Assembly (NCBI GenBank): GCA_963721645.1
Contig: CAVRJK010000002.1
Location: 2,356,001-2,420,000, forward strand
DNA: 64,000 bases
Source of the DNA: JALZKA01 sp963721645
GTDB lineage: Bacteria > Actinomycetota > Thermoleophilia > Solirubrobacterales > 70-9
Direction: 5' to 3'
Part shown: positions 17,285-27,544 of the stretch, in pieces
Position numbering within the stretch: the stretch's first letter is position 1
How the letters are laid out: each line of letters begins with the position of its first letter
Translations under genes and position numbers: made by a program
The notes under the pieces: model-generated
The model's input: only the letters and a program-made list of their open reading frames with translations
Told to the model about the DNA's origin: nothing
Databases searched by the model: none

Positions 17285-17328
17285 GAGGGGTCAGGCACCA
17301 TTCATGAGAGGTGCCTGACCCCTCTTAG
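17281..17328. repeat. Perfect palindromic repeat forming the end of the DJ-1 gene
   Basis: Perfect 19-bp arms: CTAAGAGGGGTCAGGCACC (17281-17299) and its reverse complement (17310-17328), with a 10-base loop. This is the longest and cleanest member of the family in the window. It supplies the TAA stop of the upstream gene and ends 23 bases before the next start codon. As RNA it would form a very stable hairpin. Confidence 0.92.
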
Positions 17329-17351
17329 GTTGGCGCTGCGACAATGCGCAT

Positions 17352-17972
17352 GTGGCGAACCGTGACGGCGAAGCGACCGGTCCCTACGCGGGCAAGCGCG
17401 TGATCGACCTCTTCCTGGTCGCGGTCGTGGCCCTGCCCGCGCTCCTGATCGCAATCCCTGCCGCCGTGGCAATCCGACTGACCTCACAAGGGCCGGTGCT
17501 CTTTCGCCAAGAGCGGATCGGGCGCGACGGCCGGCCGTTCGAGCTCGTCAAGTTCCGCACCATGGTCGCCGGCGACAACCCGATCTTCCCCGATGCGAGC
17601 AGCATCACCCGGGTCGGCAAGCTCCTGCGCCGACTGTCGTTCGACGAGGTTCCCCAGCTCCTGAACGTCGCCCGGGGCGAGATGAGCGTCATCGGTCCGC
17701 GGCCGACCCTGGCCTACCAGGTCGAGCGCTACGACTCCAAGCAGAGGCGTCGCCTCTCGGTCAGGCCCGGAGTCTCCGGCTGGGCACAGCTCAAGGGCCG
17801 AAACGAGATTCCGTGGGCAGCCCGGATCGAACTCGACCTCGAGTACATCGACCACATCCAGTCGCCTCTGGCCGACATCCGCATCCTTGCCCGCTCGATG
17901 ATCGCGGCGCTCCGCGGAGGGGGCGTCGAGGGCCACCCCGCCGACGACCCTCTCGCCAAAATCGATGGCTGA
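17352..17972 (+). CDS. Initiating phosphoglycosyltransferase, PglC/bacterial sugar transferase type
   Basis: 206 residues, the size of the small monotopic phosphoglycosyltransferases. An N-terminal re-entrant hydrophobic helix (about 17-43) is followed by P-V-L-F-R-Q-E-R-I-G-R-D-G-R-P-F-E-L-V-K-F-R-T-M, the family signature, and later L-L-R-R-L-S-F-D-E-V-P-Q-L-L-N-V-A-R-G-E-M-S-V-I-G-P-R-P, with the catalytic D-E pair. It would transfer a sugar phosphate from a UDP-sugar to undecaprenyl phosphate, starting glycan assembly. GTG start. It overlaps the PglD-like gene by eight bases. Confidence 0.9.
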   Translation: MANRDGEATGPYAGKRVIDLFLVAVVALPALLIAIPAAVAIRLTSQGPVLFRQERIGRDGRPFELVKFRTMVAGDNPIFPDASSITRVGKLLRRLSFDEVPQLLNVARGEMSVIGPRPTLAYQVERYDSKQRRRLSVRPGVSGWAQLKGRNEIPWAARIELDLEYIDHIQSPLADIRILARSMIAALRGGGVEGHPADDPLAKIDG

Positions 17973-18600
17973 CGATCTGGTCATCTTCGGCGCGGGCGGG
18001 CATGGCCGCGAGACGCTCGACATCGTCGAGGCCATCAACGACGACGGCTCGGCCACGTGGAACTTCCTGGGCTTTCTCGACGACGGAGAGGTGAGAGCGG
18101 AGCGGCTTGACCGGCGCGGCGCCCAGGTCGTCGACGTGAGCGAGCTCGACCCGGAAAAGGTCCGCTACGTGATCGGCATCGGCGACCCGTCGACGCGCGA
18201 AACCGTTGCCGAGCGGATGACAAAGTCGGGATTCGTTCCGGCGACGCTTATTCACCCCCAAGCCTCGGTGGGCGGGGACGTGCGCATCGCCGAAGGCGTC
18301 GTGCTTGCCGCCGGAGCACGGGTGACGACGAACGTTTCGCTCGAGCGCCATGTCCAGCTGAATGTGGGATCGGTTGTTTCGCACGATTGCGAGATCGGCG
18401 CCTTCGCGACCCTGAGCCCCGGGACGCTCGTGAACGGCGATTGCAGGATCGGCGAGCGGGCCTTTTTTGGCACTGGAGCAATAGTCACTCCCGGCCTCGA
18501 AATCGGTGCGGACGCGAGGGTCGGGGCCGGCGCGGTGGTCCTGGCGGACGTGTCGGAAGGCACCACCGTTGTCGGCGTGCCGGCGGCTCCGGCACCATAG
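17965..18600 (+). CDS. Sugar N-/O-acyltransferase, PglD/NeuD type (left-handed beta-helix)
   Basis: 211 residues. The N-terminal Rossmann-like domain starts L-V-I-F-G-A-G-G-H-G-R-E-T-L-D-I-V-E, the UDP-sugar binding motif of PglD/NeuD enzymes. The C-terminal half shows hexapeptide periodicity (V-G-G-D-V-R-I-A-E-G-V-V-L-A-A-G-A-R-V), and H-D-C-E-I-G-A-F-A-T-L-S-P-G contains the likely catalytic His. Expected reaction: acetyl-CoA-dependent acetylation of a UDP-amino sugar. It sits beside a PglC-like gene and in the same region as a PglF-like dehydratase; the aminotransferase PglE is not in the window. Confidence 0.87.
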   Translation: MADDLVIFGAGGHGRETLDIVEAINDDGSATWNFLGFLDDGEVRAERLDRRGAQVVDVSELDPEKVRYVIGIGDPSTRETVAERMTKSGFVPATLIHPQASVGGDVRIAEGVVLAAGARVTTNVSLERHVQLNVGSVVSHDCEIGAFATLSPGTLVNGDCRIGERAFFGTGAIVTPGLEIGADARVGAGAVVLADVSEGTTVVGVPAAPAP

Positions 18601-18684
18601 GATCGGTCAAGGCTTGCAATACCGCTCCCCAAGCGGGACTCCAGCGGCCTGCGGCGAATCCCAACCCATCGATCTCTACCTCTG

Positions 18685-20217
18685 ATGAGCCCCGAATCCG
18701 GAACAAGAAGTGGGACCGGCCTGATCGGCCAGGTTCTGTCGGGCAGATACCGCCTCGAGGGCAAGCTCGGTTCGGGCGGAATGTCCACGGTCTACCTCGC
18801 CCTCGACCAGACTCTCCAGCGCAAGGTGGCGGCCAAGGTGCTCCACCGCGAGATGTCGGATCAGCCCGACCAGCTCGAGCGATTCCGCCGCGAAGCCCGG
18901 GCCGTCGCGCGAATCTCGCATCCAAACGTCGTCTCGGTGATCGACGCCGGGAACGACGAGGACGGACATCCCTACATCGTCTTCGAGTACGTCGACGGCG
19001 AAACTCTGAAGCAGCGAATCGATCGGTTCGGGCGCCTGCCGCTCGACGAGGCCGCCGCGTACGCCATCGAGGTAGGGCGGGGCCTCCAGGCCGCCCACCT
19101 CGCGCACATGGTGCATCGCGACGTCAAGCCACAGAACGTCCTGATCGACGGCGAGGGCCGGGCCAAGGTCACCGATTTCGGCATCGCTCTCTCCCTGGAG
19201 GCTGACGGACTGACCAAGACCGGGCGCGTACTGGGTACGACCGACTACGTCTCCCCCGAGCAGGCCATGGGCAAGGCCGTCGACGAGCGCTCAGACATCT
19301 ATTCGCTCGGGATCGTCCTCTTCGAGATGCTCCGCGGCGACGTGCCGTTCAAGGCGGAAACGCTCGTGGGCGTCGCGATGAAGCACGTGAACGACCCCAT
19401 GCCCGACATCCAGTCGAGCCGGCCGGGCACTTCCTCGGCGCTCGCCGCGGTGATCGAGCGCTCGACCCAAAAAGACCCGAAGAAGCGCTACCGGGACATG
19501 GGTGCGATGCTCGCCGACCTCGAGGGCGCGCTCGAGGTCGAGGTCGCGCGTGCCGGTGGCGCGACGGGTGAGGCGACGACGGTGCTCGACTCTGTGCCGT
19601 CCAAGTCCCGGATCCTCAGTTCTCGATCGGTCTCGATCGTCGGCATCCTTTTGGTCCTCGCCGGAGTACTGGTTGCCCTCGCGCTGGTCGAGCTCGGCGG
19701 CGAGTCGAACCAGCCCGTATCCGAGATCGCGGGCGAAGAAGCGGAAGCGCCGGCGAGCGGTGAAGAGATCACCGTTTCCAACCCGGCGGACTATGACCCC
19801 GAAGGTGGGGACGGGGAGCACCCGGAAGCCGTCGGCGAGGCGATCGACGGCGATCCGGAGACGTTCTGGCTCACCTCCACTTACAGCGCCGGACCTGCAC
19901 TCGAGGCGTCCGGCAAGACCGGCGTCGGCCTGGTCGTCGAAACAGACGAGGTGGTCGCGGCGCGCCAGATACAGATCGAGACCAAGGATCCAGGCTGGAC
20001 CGCTGAGATCTACGCGATCGAGGGCGACCCGCCCGATGCGCTCGAGGAGTGGGGCGATCCGATCTCAGCCCAGCCGTTCGAGACTCAAGACGAATCGAAC
20101 ATCCCGCTGAACGAGAAGGAAGCCGACCACTACCTGATCTGGATTACCGAACTGACCGAGAACGCCGATGACGGCGGCTACTTCGCCACGATCGGCGAAG
20201 TCTCGTTGTTCGACTGA
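18685..20217 (+). CDS. Transmembrane Ser/Thr protein kinase with discoidin-like extracellular domain
   Basis: 510 residues. The kinase domain (about 20-285) has a glycine loop G-S-G-G-M-S-T, catalytic Lys51, H-R-D at 144-146 followed by V-K-P-Q-N, and D-F-G at 164-166. A membrane helix spans about 316-337. The extracellular part (about 360-510) resembles a discoidin/F5-8C jelly roll: A-I-D-G-D-P-E-T-F-W-L-T-S-T-Y, V-E-T-D-E-V-V-A-A-R-Q-I-Q-I-E-T and a final I-G-E-V-S-L-F-D. Such domains often bind glycans, so it may sense surface polysaccharide; its place right after the PglC/PglD genes is consistent. It ends one base before a convergent methyltransferase gene. Confidence 0.85.
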   Translation: MSPESGTRSGTGLIGQVLSGRYRLEGKLGSGGMSTVYLALDQTLQRKVAAKVLHREMSDQPDQLERFRREARAVARISHPNVVSVIDAGNDEDGHPYIVFEYVDGETLKQRIDRFGRLPLDEAAAYAIEVGRGLQAAHLAHMVHRDVKPQNVLIDGEGRAKVTDFGIALSLEADGLTKTGRVLGTTDYVSPEQAMGKAVDERSDIYSLGIVLFEMLRGDVPFKAETLVGVAMKHVNDPMPDIQSSRPGTSSALAAVIERSTQKDPKKRYRDMGAMLADLEGALEVEVARAGGATGEATTVLDSVPSKSRILSSRSVSIVGILLVLAGVLVALALVELGGESNQPVSEIAGEEAEAPASGEEITVSNPADYDPEGGDGEHPEAVGEAIDGDPETFWLTSTYSAGPALEASGKTGVGLVVETDEVVAARQIQIETKDPGWTAEIYAIEGDPPDALEEWGDPISAQPFETQDESNIPLNEKEADHYLIWITELTENADDGGYFATIGEVSLFD

Positions 20218-21066
20218 TCACGAGGCAACCGCGTTGACGGCCAGGCCCGGAATGGCGTAGCCGCTGCCGGTCGCAAACGCACCGGCCCGCTCCTCCAACT
20301 CGCGTCGAATCTCCAGTTGCTCCTCGGGATCGAGTCCGCTGATCGCAACCGCCACGGGTCCCTGGAGCTCGCTGACGAAGGCCCATAGCTCGTCCCCCGT
20401 CTCGAACCGCCAAGCGATCTCGATCTCCTCGACCCTGATCGACCCAAAGCCCGCCGTCGCAAATAGAGGCTCGATCGTTTGCGCGTCCGGCATCGAGAAC
20501 TGGCCCGGTCCGCCCTTACCCGCGGGGGGCTCCATGAGGCCCCGCTCGATCACGATGCCGGCAGATGTGGTCATCCACGGATTCCTGTCTGGCGGTCCCC
20601 ATGTCGAACACGCGAACCGTCCCCCGTCCCGGAGCACCCGTCTGATCTCACCCAAGGCCTGGTCCGGGTTGGGGAACAGCATCAACCCAAATCTGCAGAG
20701 AACGCCATCAACGCTGCCGTCCTCGAGATCGAGAGCCTCGGCGTCGAGAACGCGGAACTCGGCGTTGGCAAGACCAAGCTCGCCCGCGGCCCTCTCTGCG
20801 GCCCGCACCATCTCAGGCGAGAAGTCGCTCGAAATGAGACGGCCATCCGATCCGATGCGGCTCGCGGCTTCAAAGCCGGTCTCGCCGGTGCCGGCTGCGA
20901 GATCCAACACGGTCTCTCCGGCCACCGGGTCGATGGCGTCCACAAGCCATTCGCTCACTTTCGACGTCGAGCGGGCGTTCAGTTGGCGGCGCCGTTCCCA
21001 CTGCGTCGCCATCCCGTCCCAAAACTCGCGGCTTCTGGCCTTTTGCTCCTCAGGAGTGTCGTCCAT
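20218..21066 (-). CDS. Class I SAM-dependent methyltransferase
   Basis: 282 residues from ATG 21066 (M-D-D-T-P-E-E-Q-K). Motif I is V-L-D-L-A-A-G-T-G-E-T-G-F, followed by I-S-S-D-F-S-P-E-M-V, then a D-G-V-L-C-R-F-G-L-M-L-F-P-N-P strand typical of UbiE/Methyltransf_11 proteins. Substrate unknown. It is four bases downstream of another methyltransferase of the same broad type; the two share general layout and probably one transcript. The 3' end touches the convergent kinase gene, with no room for a separate terminator. Confidence 0.83.
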   Translation of the reverse strand: MDDTPEEQKARSREFWDGMATQWERRRQLNARSTSKVSEWLVDAIDPVAGETVLDLAAGTGETGFEAASRIGSDGRLISSDFSPEMVRAAERAAGELGLANAEFRVLDAEALDLEDGSVDGVLCRFGLMLFPNPDQALGEIRRVLRDGGRFACSTWGPPDRNPWMTTSAGIVIERGLMEPPAGKGGPGQFSMPDAQTIEPLFATAGFGSIRVEEIEIAWRFETGDELWAFVSELQGPVAVAISGLDPEEQLEIRRELEERAGAFATGSGYAIPGLAVNAVAS

Positions 21067-21070
21067 GGCT

Positions 21071-21877
21071 CTAGTCGAGCTTCCCGACCGCTTCGAGGTA
21101 TTCACCGCGGATCAGGACCGAGCCGTCGGTGGCCTCGTTCTGCTCGTCGACGAACGCATCCAGATCCGCCTTCAGGGCAGGCCATTTGTCGCCCAGGGCC
21201 TCCCGGGCCATCACCATCGGACCGAAGTTGGATTGAAAGACCTCGCTGTAGATCTCCGCGCTCTCTTCACGGAACTCGTTCATCTTGCGCTCGAAGGTGA
21301 GCTCTACGCCGAGCGGCTCCAACAGGGAGCGGACGTGGTCCTCGTTGCCCCACATCGGCGGGGGCTGAAAGCCCTCTGGTGGCGGCGGCATGTGCGAGCC
21401 GGTGAGACGGAACATCTCGCCAGTCGAGCCCTCCGGAGTCCAGGCCGCAAAGCCGATCACTCCACCGGGCCTGGTGACCCGCACCATCTCCGCCGCCGCC
21501 TGAGCATGGTCGGGCGCAAACATGTGCCCGAAGGTCGACAGCACGCGGTCGAACGTCGCGTCTTCGAACGGGAGGTCGAGGGCGTCCGCTTCCACCCACT
21601 CCACCTCAACGCCCGCGGCTTGCGCTCTGGCGCGCGCCGCGTCGAAATGAACGGACGAGATGTCCGAGCCGATGACGTTCGCTCCGCGCTTCGCCGCCGG
21701 AATCGCCACGGAGCCACCGCTGCCCGTACCGATATCGAGGACCTTCATGCCCTCCTCGATGCCCACGGAGTCCAGGAGCTTCGGGCCGGTGCCGGCCACA
21801 TAGTCGGCGACGCGATCCCACTTCCCTGCGGACCAGACGGCGCGGTTGACGGCTTGCTTTTCGAGATCTACGGACAC
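21071..21877 (-). CDS. Class I SAM-dependent methyltransferase
   Basis: 268 residues from GTG 21877, preceded by GGGAG. Motif I is V-L-D-I-G-T-G-S-G-G-S-V-A-I-P; S-D-I-S-S-V-H-F-D-A-A follows, and F-D-R-V-L-S-T-F-G-H-M-F-A-P-D-H-A-Q-A-A-A-E-M-V-R-V is the post-motif strand. The group resembles Methyltransf_11/UbiE-like enzymes; substrate unknown. An upstream extension to 21955 would run through the operator-like palindrome at 21893-21905 and overlap the end of ddl, so it is rejected. Confidence 0.83.
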   Translation of the reverse strand: MSVDLEKQAVNRAVWSAGKWDRVADYVAGTGPKLLDSVGIEEGMKVLDIGTGSGGSVAIPAAKRGANVIGSDISSVHFDAARARAQAAGVEVEWVEADALDLPFEDATFDRVLSTFGHMFAPDHAQAAAEMVRVTRPGGVIGFAAWTPEGSTGEMFRLTGSHMPPPPEGFQPPPMWGNEDHVRSLLEPLGVELTFERKMNEFREESAEIYSEVFQSNFGPMVMAREALGDKWPALKADLDAFVDEQNEATDGSVLIRGEYLEAVGKLD

Positions 21878-21892
21878 GGCTCCCCCTTCGGT

Positions 21893-21905
21893 GGTTGTTA
21901 CAACC
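21893..21905. promoter_or_regulatory. Operator-like palindrome upstream of the methyltransferase pair
   Basis: GGTTGTTACAACC, with perfect 6-bp arms and a single central base, lies 16 bases upstream of the methyltransferase start and just after the ddl stop. The position between two co-directional genes fits a regulator site that controls the methyltransferases independently of ddl. No regulator gene is adjacent. Confidence 0.4.
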
Positions 21906-21911
21906 GAAAGA

Positions 21912-22879
21912 CTAGAACTCGTAGCCGCGCTCCGCTGTGTGACGTTCGACCGCAAGCTTCACCAGCCGGTCGCACAGGTCCGGGTAGGGCACGCCGCTCG
22001 CCTCGAAGAGCTTGCCGAAGACGCTGGTCTGGGTGAATCCGGGAATCGTGTTGATCTCGTTGACCAGGGCCTCCCCGTCCTCGGTCACGAAGAAGTCGCA
22101 ACGGGCGAGCCCGCGACAGTCAACGGCCTTGTAGACCTCGACCGCCAGGTCGCGTACCCGCTGAACCGCCTCGTCGCCGATCGGAGCCGGTACGGCAAGC
22201 TGCATCCCGCCGTCCGTGTACTTGGCCTCGAAGTCGTACCACTCGGCACCCTGCGTAACTATCTCCCCCGGCAGGGATGCCTCTGGCTCGGTGTTGCCGA
22301 TCACCGAGCACTCCACCTCGCGGCCGTCGCAGTGTGCCTCGACGATTACGCGCGGGTCGTGGCGCAGAGCCAACTCCACGGCGTCGTCGAGCTCCTCGTC
22401 GGCCGATGTGACACGGGTAATGCCAACGCTCGAACCGAGGCGCGACGGCTTTACCCAGAGCGGCATGCCCATGGCAGCCGCACGCTCGCGCCAGCCGGTC
22501 TCGCCGGCTTGGCAGAACGCGACCTGAGGGAATCCGTGGTGGTCGAGGAGACGTTTGCAGATGAGCTTGTCCATCGCCACAGCCGCGGCAAGAACGCTCG
22601 GGCCCGCATAGGGAACATCGAGGCACTCGAGAAGGCCTTGGACGGTGCCGTCCTCCCCGAAGGGTCCGTGAAGGACGGGGAAGGCGACGTCGGCGCCCAG
22701 CAGGCCGCGGCCGGCCCGGAGCTCCACCTCCTTGCCATCCAACAGCCAACGCCCGTCGCGCTCGATCAGGACACGACTTACCTCATGGCCGGCCTCCTCC
22801 AGGCCCGCCGCCACGGACTCGCCCGAGCGAATGGATACGTCGTGCTCGGACGAGCGCCCGCCCGAGAGCACCACGACCT

Positions 22880-22883
<4 letters not shown>
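21912..22883 (-). CDS. ddl: D-alanine--D-alanine ligase
   Basis: 323 residues of ATP-grasp ligase joining two D-Ala for peptidoglycan. N-terminal V-V-V-L-S-G-G-R-S-S-E-H-D-V-S is the D-Ala binding signature; H-G-P-F-G-E-D-G-T-V-Q-G follows; the ATP-grasp part has V-K-P-S-R-L-G-S-S-V-G-I, and the metal-binding end is L-V-N-E-I-N-T-I-P-G-F-T, all as in Ddl. It overlaps the stop of pknB (ATGA), so it is part of the pknB operon, an unusual place for ddl. A second ddl-type gene enters the window at its right end. Confidence 0.93.
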
Positions 22884-24718
<1,835 letters not shown>

Positions 24719-24719
24719 G

Positions 24720-26195
24720 TCAGTCGGCCAGGCTGTCCATGACCTGCGTCGCTATCGGCCCGGCGATCTCGCCGCCCGAGCAACCGGTGCAGCGCTCGAT
24801 CATCGCCGCGACCGCGATCTGCGGGTCCTCGGCCGGGGCAAAGCCGATGAACCAGGGGCGGTTGATCGACGCTTCGACGTCGATCTCGGCGGTACCCGTC
24901 TTGCCCGCGAGCTGTCCCAGGGTCGTCGAGAGACCGGAGGCGGTTCCATCGTTGGCGACGCTCACCATCATCTCGGCCACCTGCGCGGCGGTCTCTTCAG
25001 AGACGACCTGGTTCTGCTCGCTCGGATCCAGCTCCTCGATCGTTCGGCCGTCGGGGTCCTTTGCCTCCTGCAGGAGAGTGGGCTCCATCAGGGTTCCGTC
25101 GTTTGCGATCGTCCCTGCGACCTGCGCCATCTGAAGCGGCGTCGCGAGCAGGCGCTCCTGGCCGATGGCGACGCGCCCGATGTCAATCGAGGCGCTGGAA
25201 GTCAAGAGCTTTCCCTCGGAGTAGATGCCGCTCGGCGCCATCTGCGAGTCCGGATAGCTGAGCGCAGGGTCCGCGTTGAAGCCGAAGCGGTCCATGTACT
25301 CGATGTAGGTCTCCGCCCCGAGATCCTCGCCGACCTGGGCCCAGTAGGTGTTGACCGAGTTGGTGAGCGCCGTCGTCATGTCGATGGTGCCGAAGTCCTG
25401 GCTTCCCGAGTTGGCGAGCGGCGCACCCGAGATCTCGACGCCCGAGTTGGCATTCAGGGTGGTCGAAGTCTCGAACTCGCCTGAGTCGAGCGCGGCGGCG
25501 GCCGTTACGACCTTCATGGTCGATCCCGGCTCGTACGTCGACTGCGTCGGGCGATTGACGAGTGGCGCGGCGACGTCGTCGCTGTTCAGCACCTTCAGTT
25601 GCTTCGGATCTCGCACCGTGTTCGGGTCGTATCCCGGAACCGATGCCATGACCCGGATGGCGCCGGTGTCGGGCTCTATGGCAACCACCGACCCGCCGCC
25701 CACGGCTCCCGGCGTCGAGTCGATGGCGGACTGGAGCGCAGCAGTTGCGACACGCTGCGACTCGGCGTCGAGCGTCAAGGTGATGTCGGCGCCCTCGCGT
25801 GCTGAACCCGAGAGCTGGTCGATCAGGGTCGCGAACTCGTTCTGGTCGCCGGAGAGAAGGTCGTTCTCCGAAAGCTCGATCCCGGTGCGCTCGACTTCCA
25901 CGAACGAATAGCCGACCGGGTTGCCGAAAAGCGCGTCCTGCGGGTAGTTGCGAACGAAGACGCGCTGGTTGGGGTTCTGCTCGCCTCCGGCCGGGTTCGA
26001 CTCGGCGATCAGGACGCCGTCGGAGGTGGTGATGGTCCCGCGCTCGATCTGCTGCTCCTGGATCAAGAGCCTGCGGTTCTCAGTCCTCGACTCGAGGTCG
26101 TCTGCCTCGAGGACCGCCCAGCGGGAAGTGAAGACGATGAGACCCGCAAAGAGGATCAAGACGACTACATAGAGGCGGACGATCTGGCTGTTCAC
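24720..26195 (-). CDS. pbpA: Class B penicillin-binding protein (transpeptidase), PbpA
   Basis: 491 residues. A single N-terminal membrane helix (about 7-24) precedes a short dimerisation domain and the transpeptidase domain. Active-site motifs are intact: S-T-M-K at 225-228 (nucleophile Ser225), S-V-N at 280-282 and K-T-G at 432-434. A C-T-G-C pair near the end (about residue 470) could form a disulphide. Extracytoplasmic peptidoglycan cross-linking. It works with the SEDS protein encoded immediately upstream, whose stop overlaps its start by four bases. The position between rodA and pknB is the standard actinobacterial arrangement. Confidence 0.93.
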   Translation of the reverse strand: MNSQIVRLYVVVLILFAGLIVFTSRWAVLEADDLESRTENRRLLIQEQQIERGTITTSDGVLIAESNPAGGEQNPNQRVFVRNYPQDALFGNPVGYSFVEVERTGIELSENDLLSGDQNEFATLIDQLSGSAREGADITLTLDAESQRVATAALQSAIDSTPGAVGGGSVVAIEPDTGAIRVMASVPGYDPNTVRDPKQLKVLNSDDVAAPLVNRPTQSTYEPGSTMKVVTAAAALDSGEFETSTTLNANSGVEISGAPLANSGSQDFGTIDMTTALTNSVNTYWAQVGEDLGAETYIEYMDRFGFNADPALSYPDSQMAPSGIYSEGKLLTSSASIDIGRVAIGQERLLATPLQMAQVAGTIANDGTLMEPTLLQEAKDPDGRTIEELDPSEQNQVVSEETAAQVAEMMVSVANDGTASGLSTTLGQLAGKTGTAEIDVEASINRPWFIGFAPAEDPQIAVAAMIERCTGCSGGEIAGPIATQVMDSLAD

Positions 26196-27544
26196 AGCGG
26201 CTGAACCCCGCCCTGCCCCGGATTGCTGCGGGCCTTGTCGGAGACGAGGAGGAGGAGGGCGAGGAGGATCATGTTCGCCACCACCGAGCTACCGCCCGAA
26301 GAAATGAAGGGAAGCGTCACGCCGGTCAAGGGGATCAGCTTGGTGACGCCGCCGATGATCACGAACGCCTGCAGGCAGAAGACGGCTGTGAGGCCGGTGG
26401 CCAAGAGCTTTGAAAAGCCGTCGGGCGCCATCACCGCCGCCTTGAAGCCGCGCAGGCCGATCAGGGCGTAGATCGCGATCAGAGCGCAGCCGCCGAAGAG
26501 ACCGAGTTCGGCGACGATCACGGCAAAGATGAAGTCGGTGTGCGGCTCGGGGAGGATGGAGCCGCAACTGGGGAACGGGACACCGTTGCAGTCGGGCGCG
26601 AACGGGCCGGGCAGCCTGAGGAGCGACTCGCCGAGACCTTGGCCAAAGAGCCCTCCCTCGGCCTGAGTGAACAGGGCCGAGGTGATCTGCCCGGCTCCGT
26701 CAGGCGCGTTGGCCGCGAACGGATCGATCCAGATGTCGACGCGGTCCTGGACGTGGCCGACCGTGCCGGCGAAGAACCAGGCTCCTGCCAGGAACATGAC
26801 GAGGCCGATCAGCACATATGAAAGGCGGTTGGTCGCGACGTAGACGAGGGCGAGGAAAGCGCCGAAGAACATCAGCGACGAGCCCAGGTCGCGGATGAAC
26901 ACGAGCATCACCATCGCCGCACCCCAAACGACGAGGAGCGGGCCAAAGTGCTTGAGCGGCGGAATCGTGAGGCCGGCGATCCGGCGCGCGGCCACCGAGA
27001 GGAGCTCGCGCGTCTCGTTCAGATAGCTCGCGAGGAAAACGACGATGCCGATCTTTGCGAGCTCGGCCGGCTGGAAAGAGAAGAATCCCAGGTCCACTGC
27101 CAGGAAGGCGCCGTTTACCTGCGAGCCGATTCCGGGAAGCCGCGGAGCCAGGAGCAGGGCGATCGAGCCGACGGCGATCAGGTAGCGGTAGCGCTCGAGG
27201 ATGTGGTAATCGCGCAGGAACACGATCGTCGCCGCGAAAGCAGCGAGGCCGATCAGAAACCAGGTGGCCTGCTCGACCGCGAGGGATTCCTCGATCCGGT
27301 AGAGCACCACCAGCCCGATCGCGGCGAGGACGGCGCACAAGGGGAACAGATACGGATCGGCCTTCGGAAGGGCGACTCGGAGGAAGAGGTGGGTGGCGAC
27401 GCAGATCGCCAGGAAGTAGCCGCCGTAGGTGAGGCTGAGGGTGCCTATCTCATTCGAGCGGACGGCGAAAACAGCCGCAAAGCCGGCGCTCACCAGGAGC
27501 GCAACGGGAATCAGGGCGAAGAGCTCGCGATTCCGCGCGGTCAT
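26192..27544 (-). CDS. rodA: SEDS-family peptidoglycan glycosyltransferase, RodA/FtsW
   Basis: 450 residues with about ten membrane helices. The SEDS signature is visible as D-L-G-S-S-L-M-F-F-G-A-F, followed by a large outer loop (G-L-F-G-Q-G-L-G-E-S), and H-T-D-F-I-F-A-V-I-A-V-E-L-G-L-F-G, where the Asp/Glu pair is characteristic. It polymerises lipid II glycan strands and pairs with the class B PBP encoded next. RodA rather than FtsW is chosen because of the pbpA-pknB context. It overlaps pstP by four bases and pbpA by four. Confidence 0.92.
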   Translation of the reverse strand: MTARNRELFALIPVALLVSAGFAAVFAVRSNEIGTLSLTYGGYFLAICVATHLFLRVALPKADPYLFPLCAVLAAIGLVVLYRIEESLAVEQATWFLIGLAAFAATIVFLRDYHILERYRYLIAVGSIALLLAPRLPGIGSQVNGAFLAVDLGFFSFQPAELAKIGIVVFLASYLNETRELLSVAARRIAGLTIPPLKHFGPLLVVWGAAMVMLVFIRDLGSSLMFFGAFLALVYVATNRLSYVLIGLVMFLAGAWFFAGTVGHVQDRVDIWIDPFAANAPDGAGQITSALFTQAEGGLFGQGLGESLLRLPGPFAPDCNGVPFPSCGSILPEPHTDFIFAVIVAELGLFGGCALIAIYALIGLRGFKAAVMAPDGFSKLLATGLTAVFCLQAFVIIGGVTKLIPLTGVTLPFISSGGSSVVANMILLALLLLVSDKARSNPGQGGVQPL

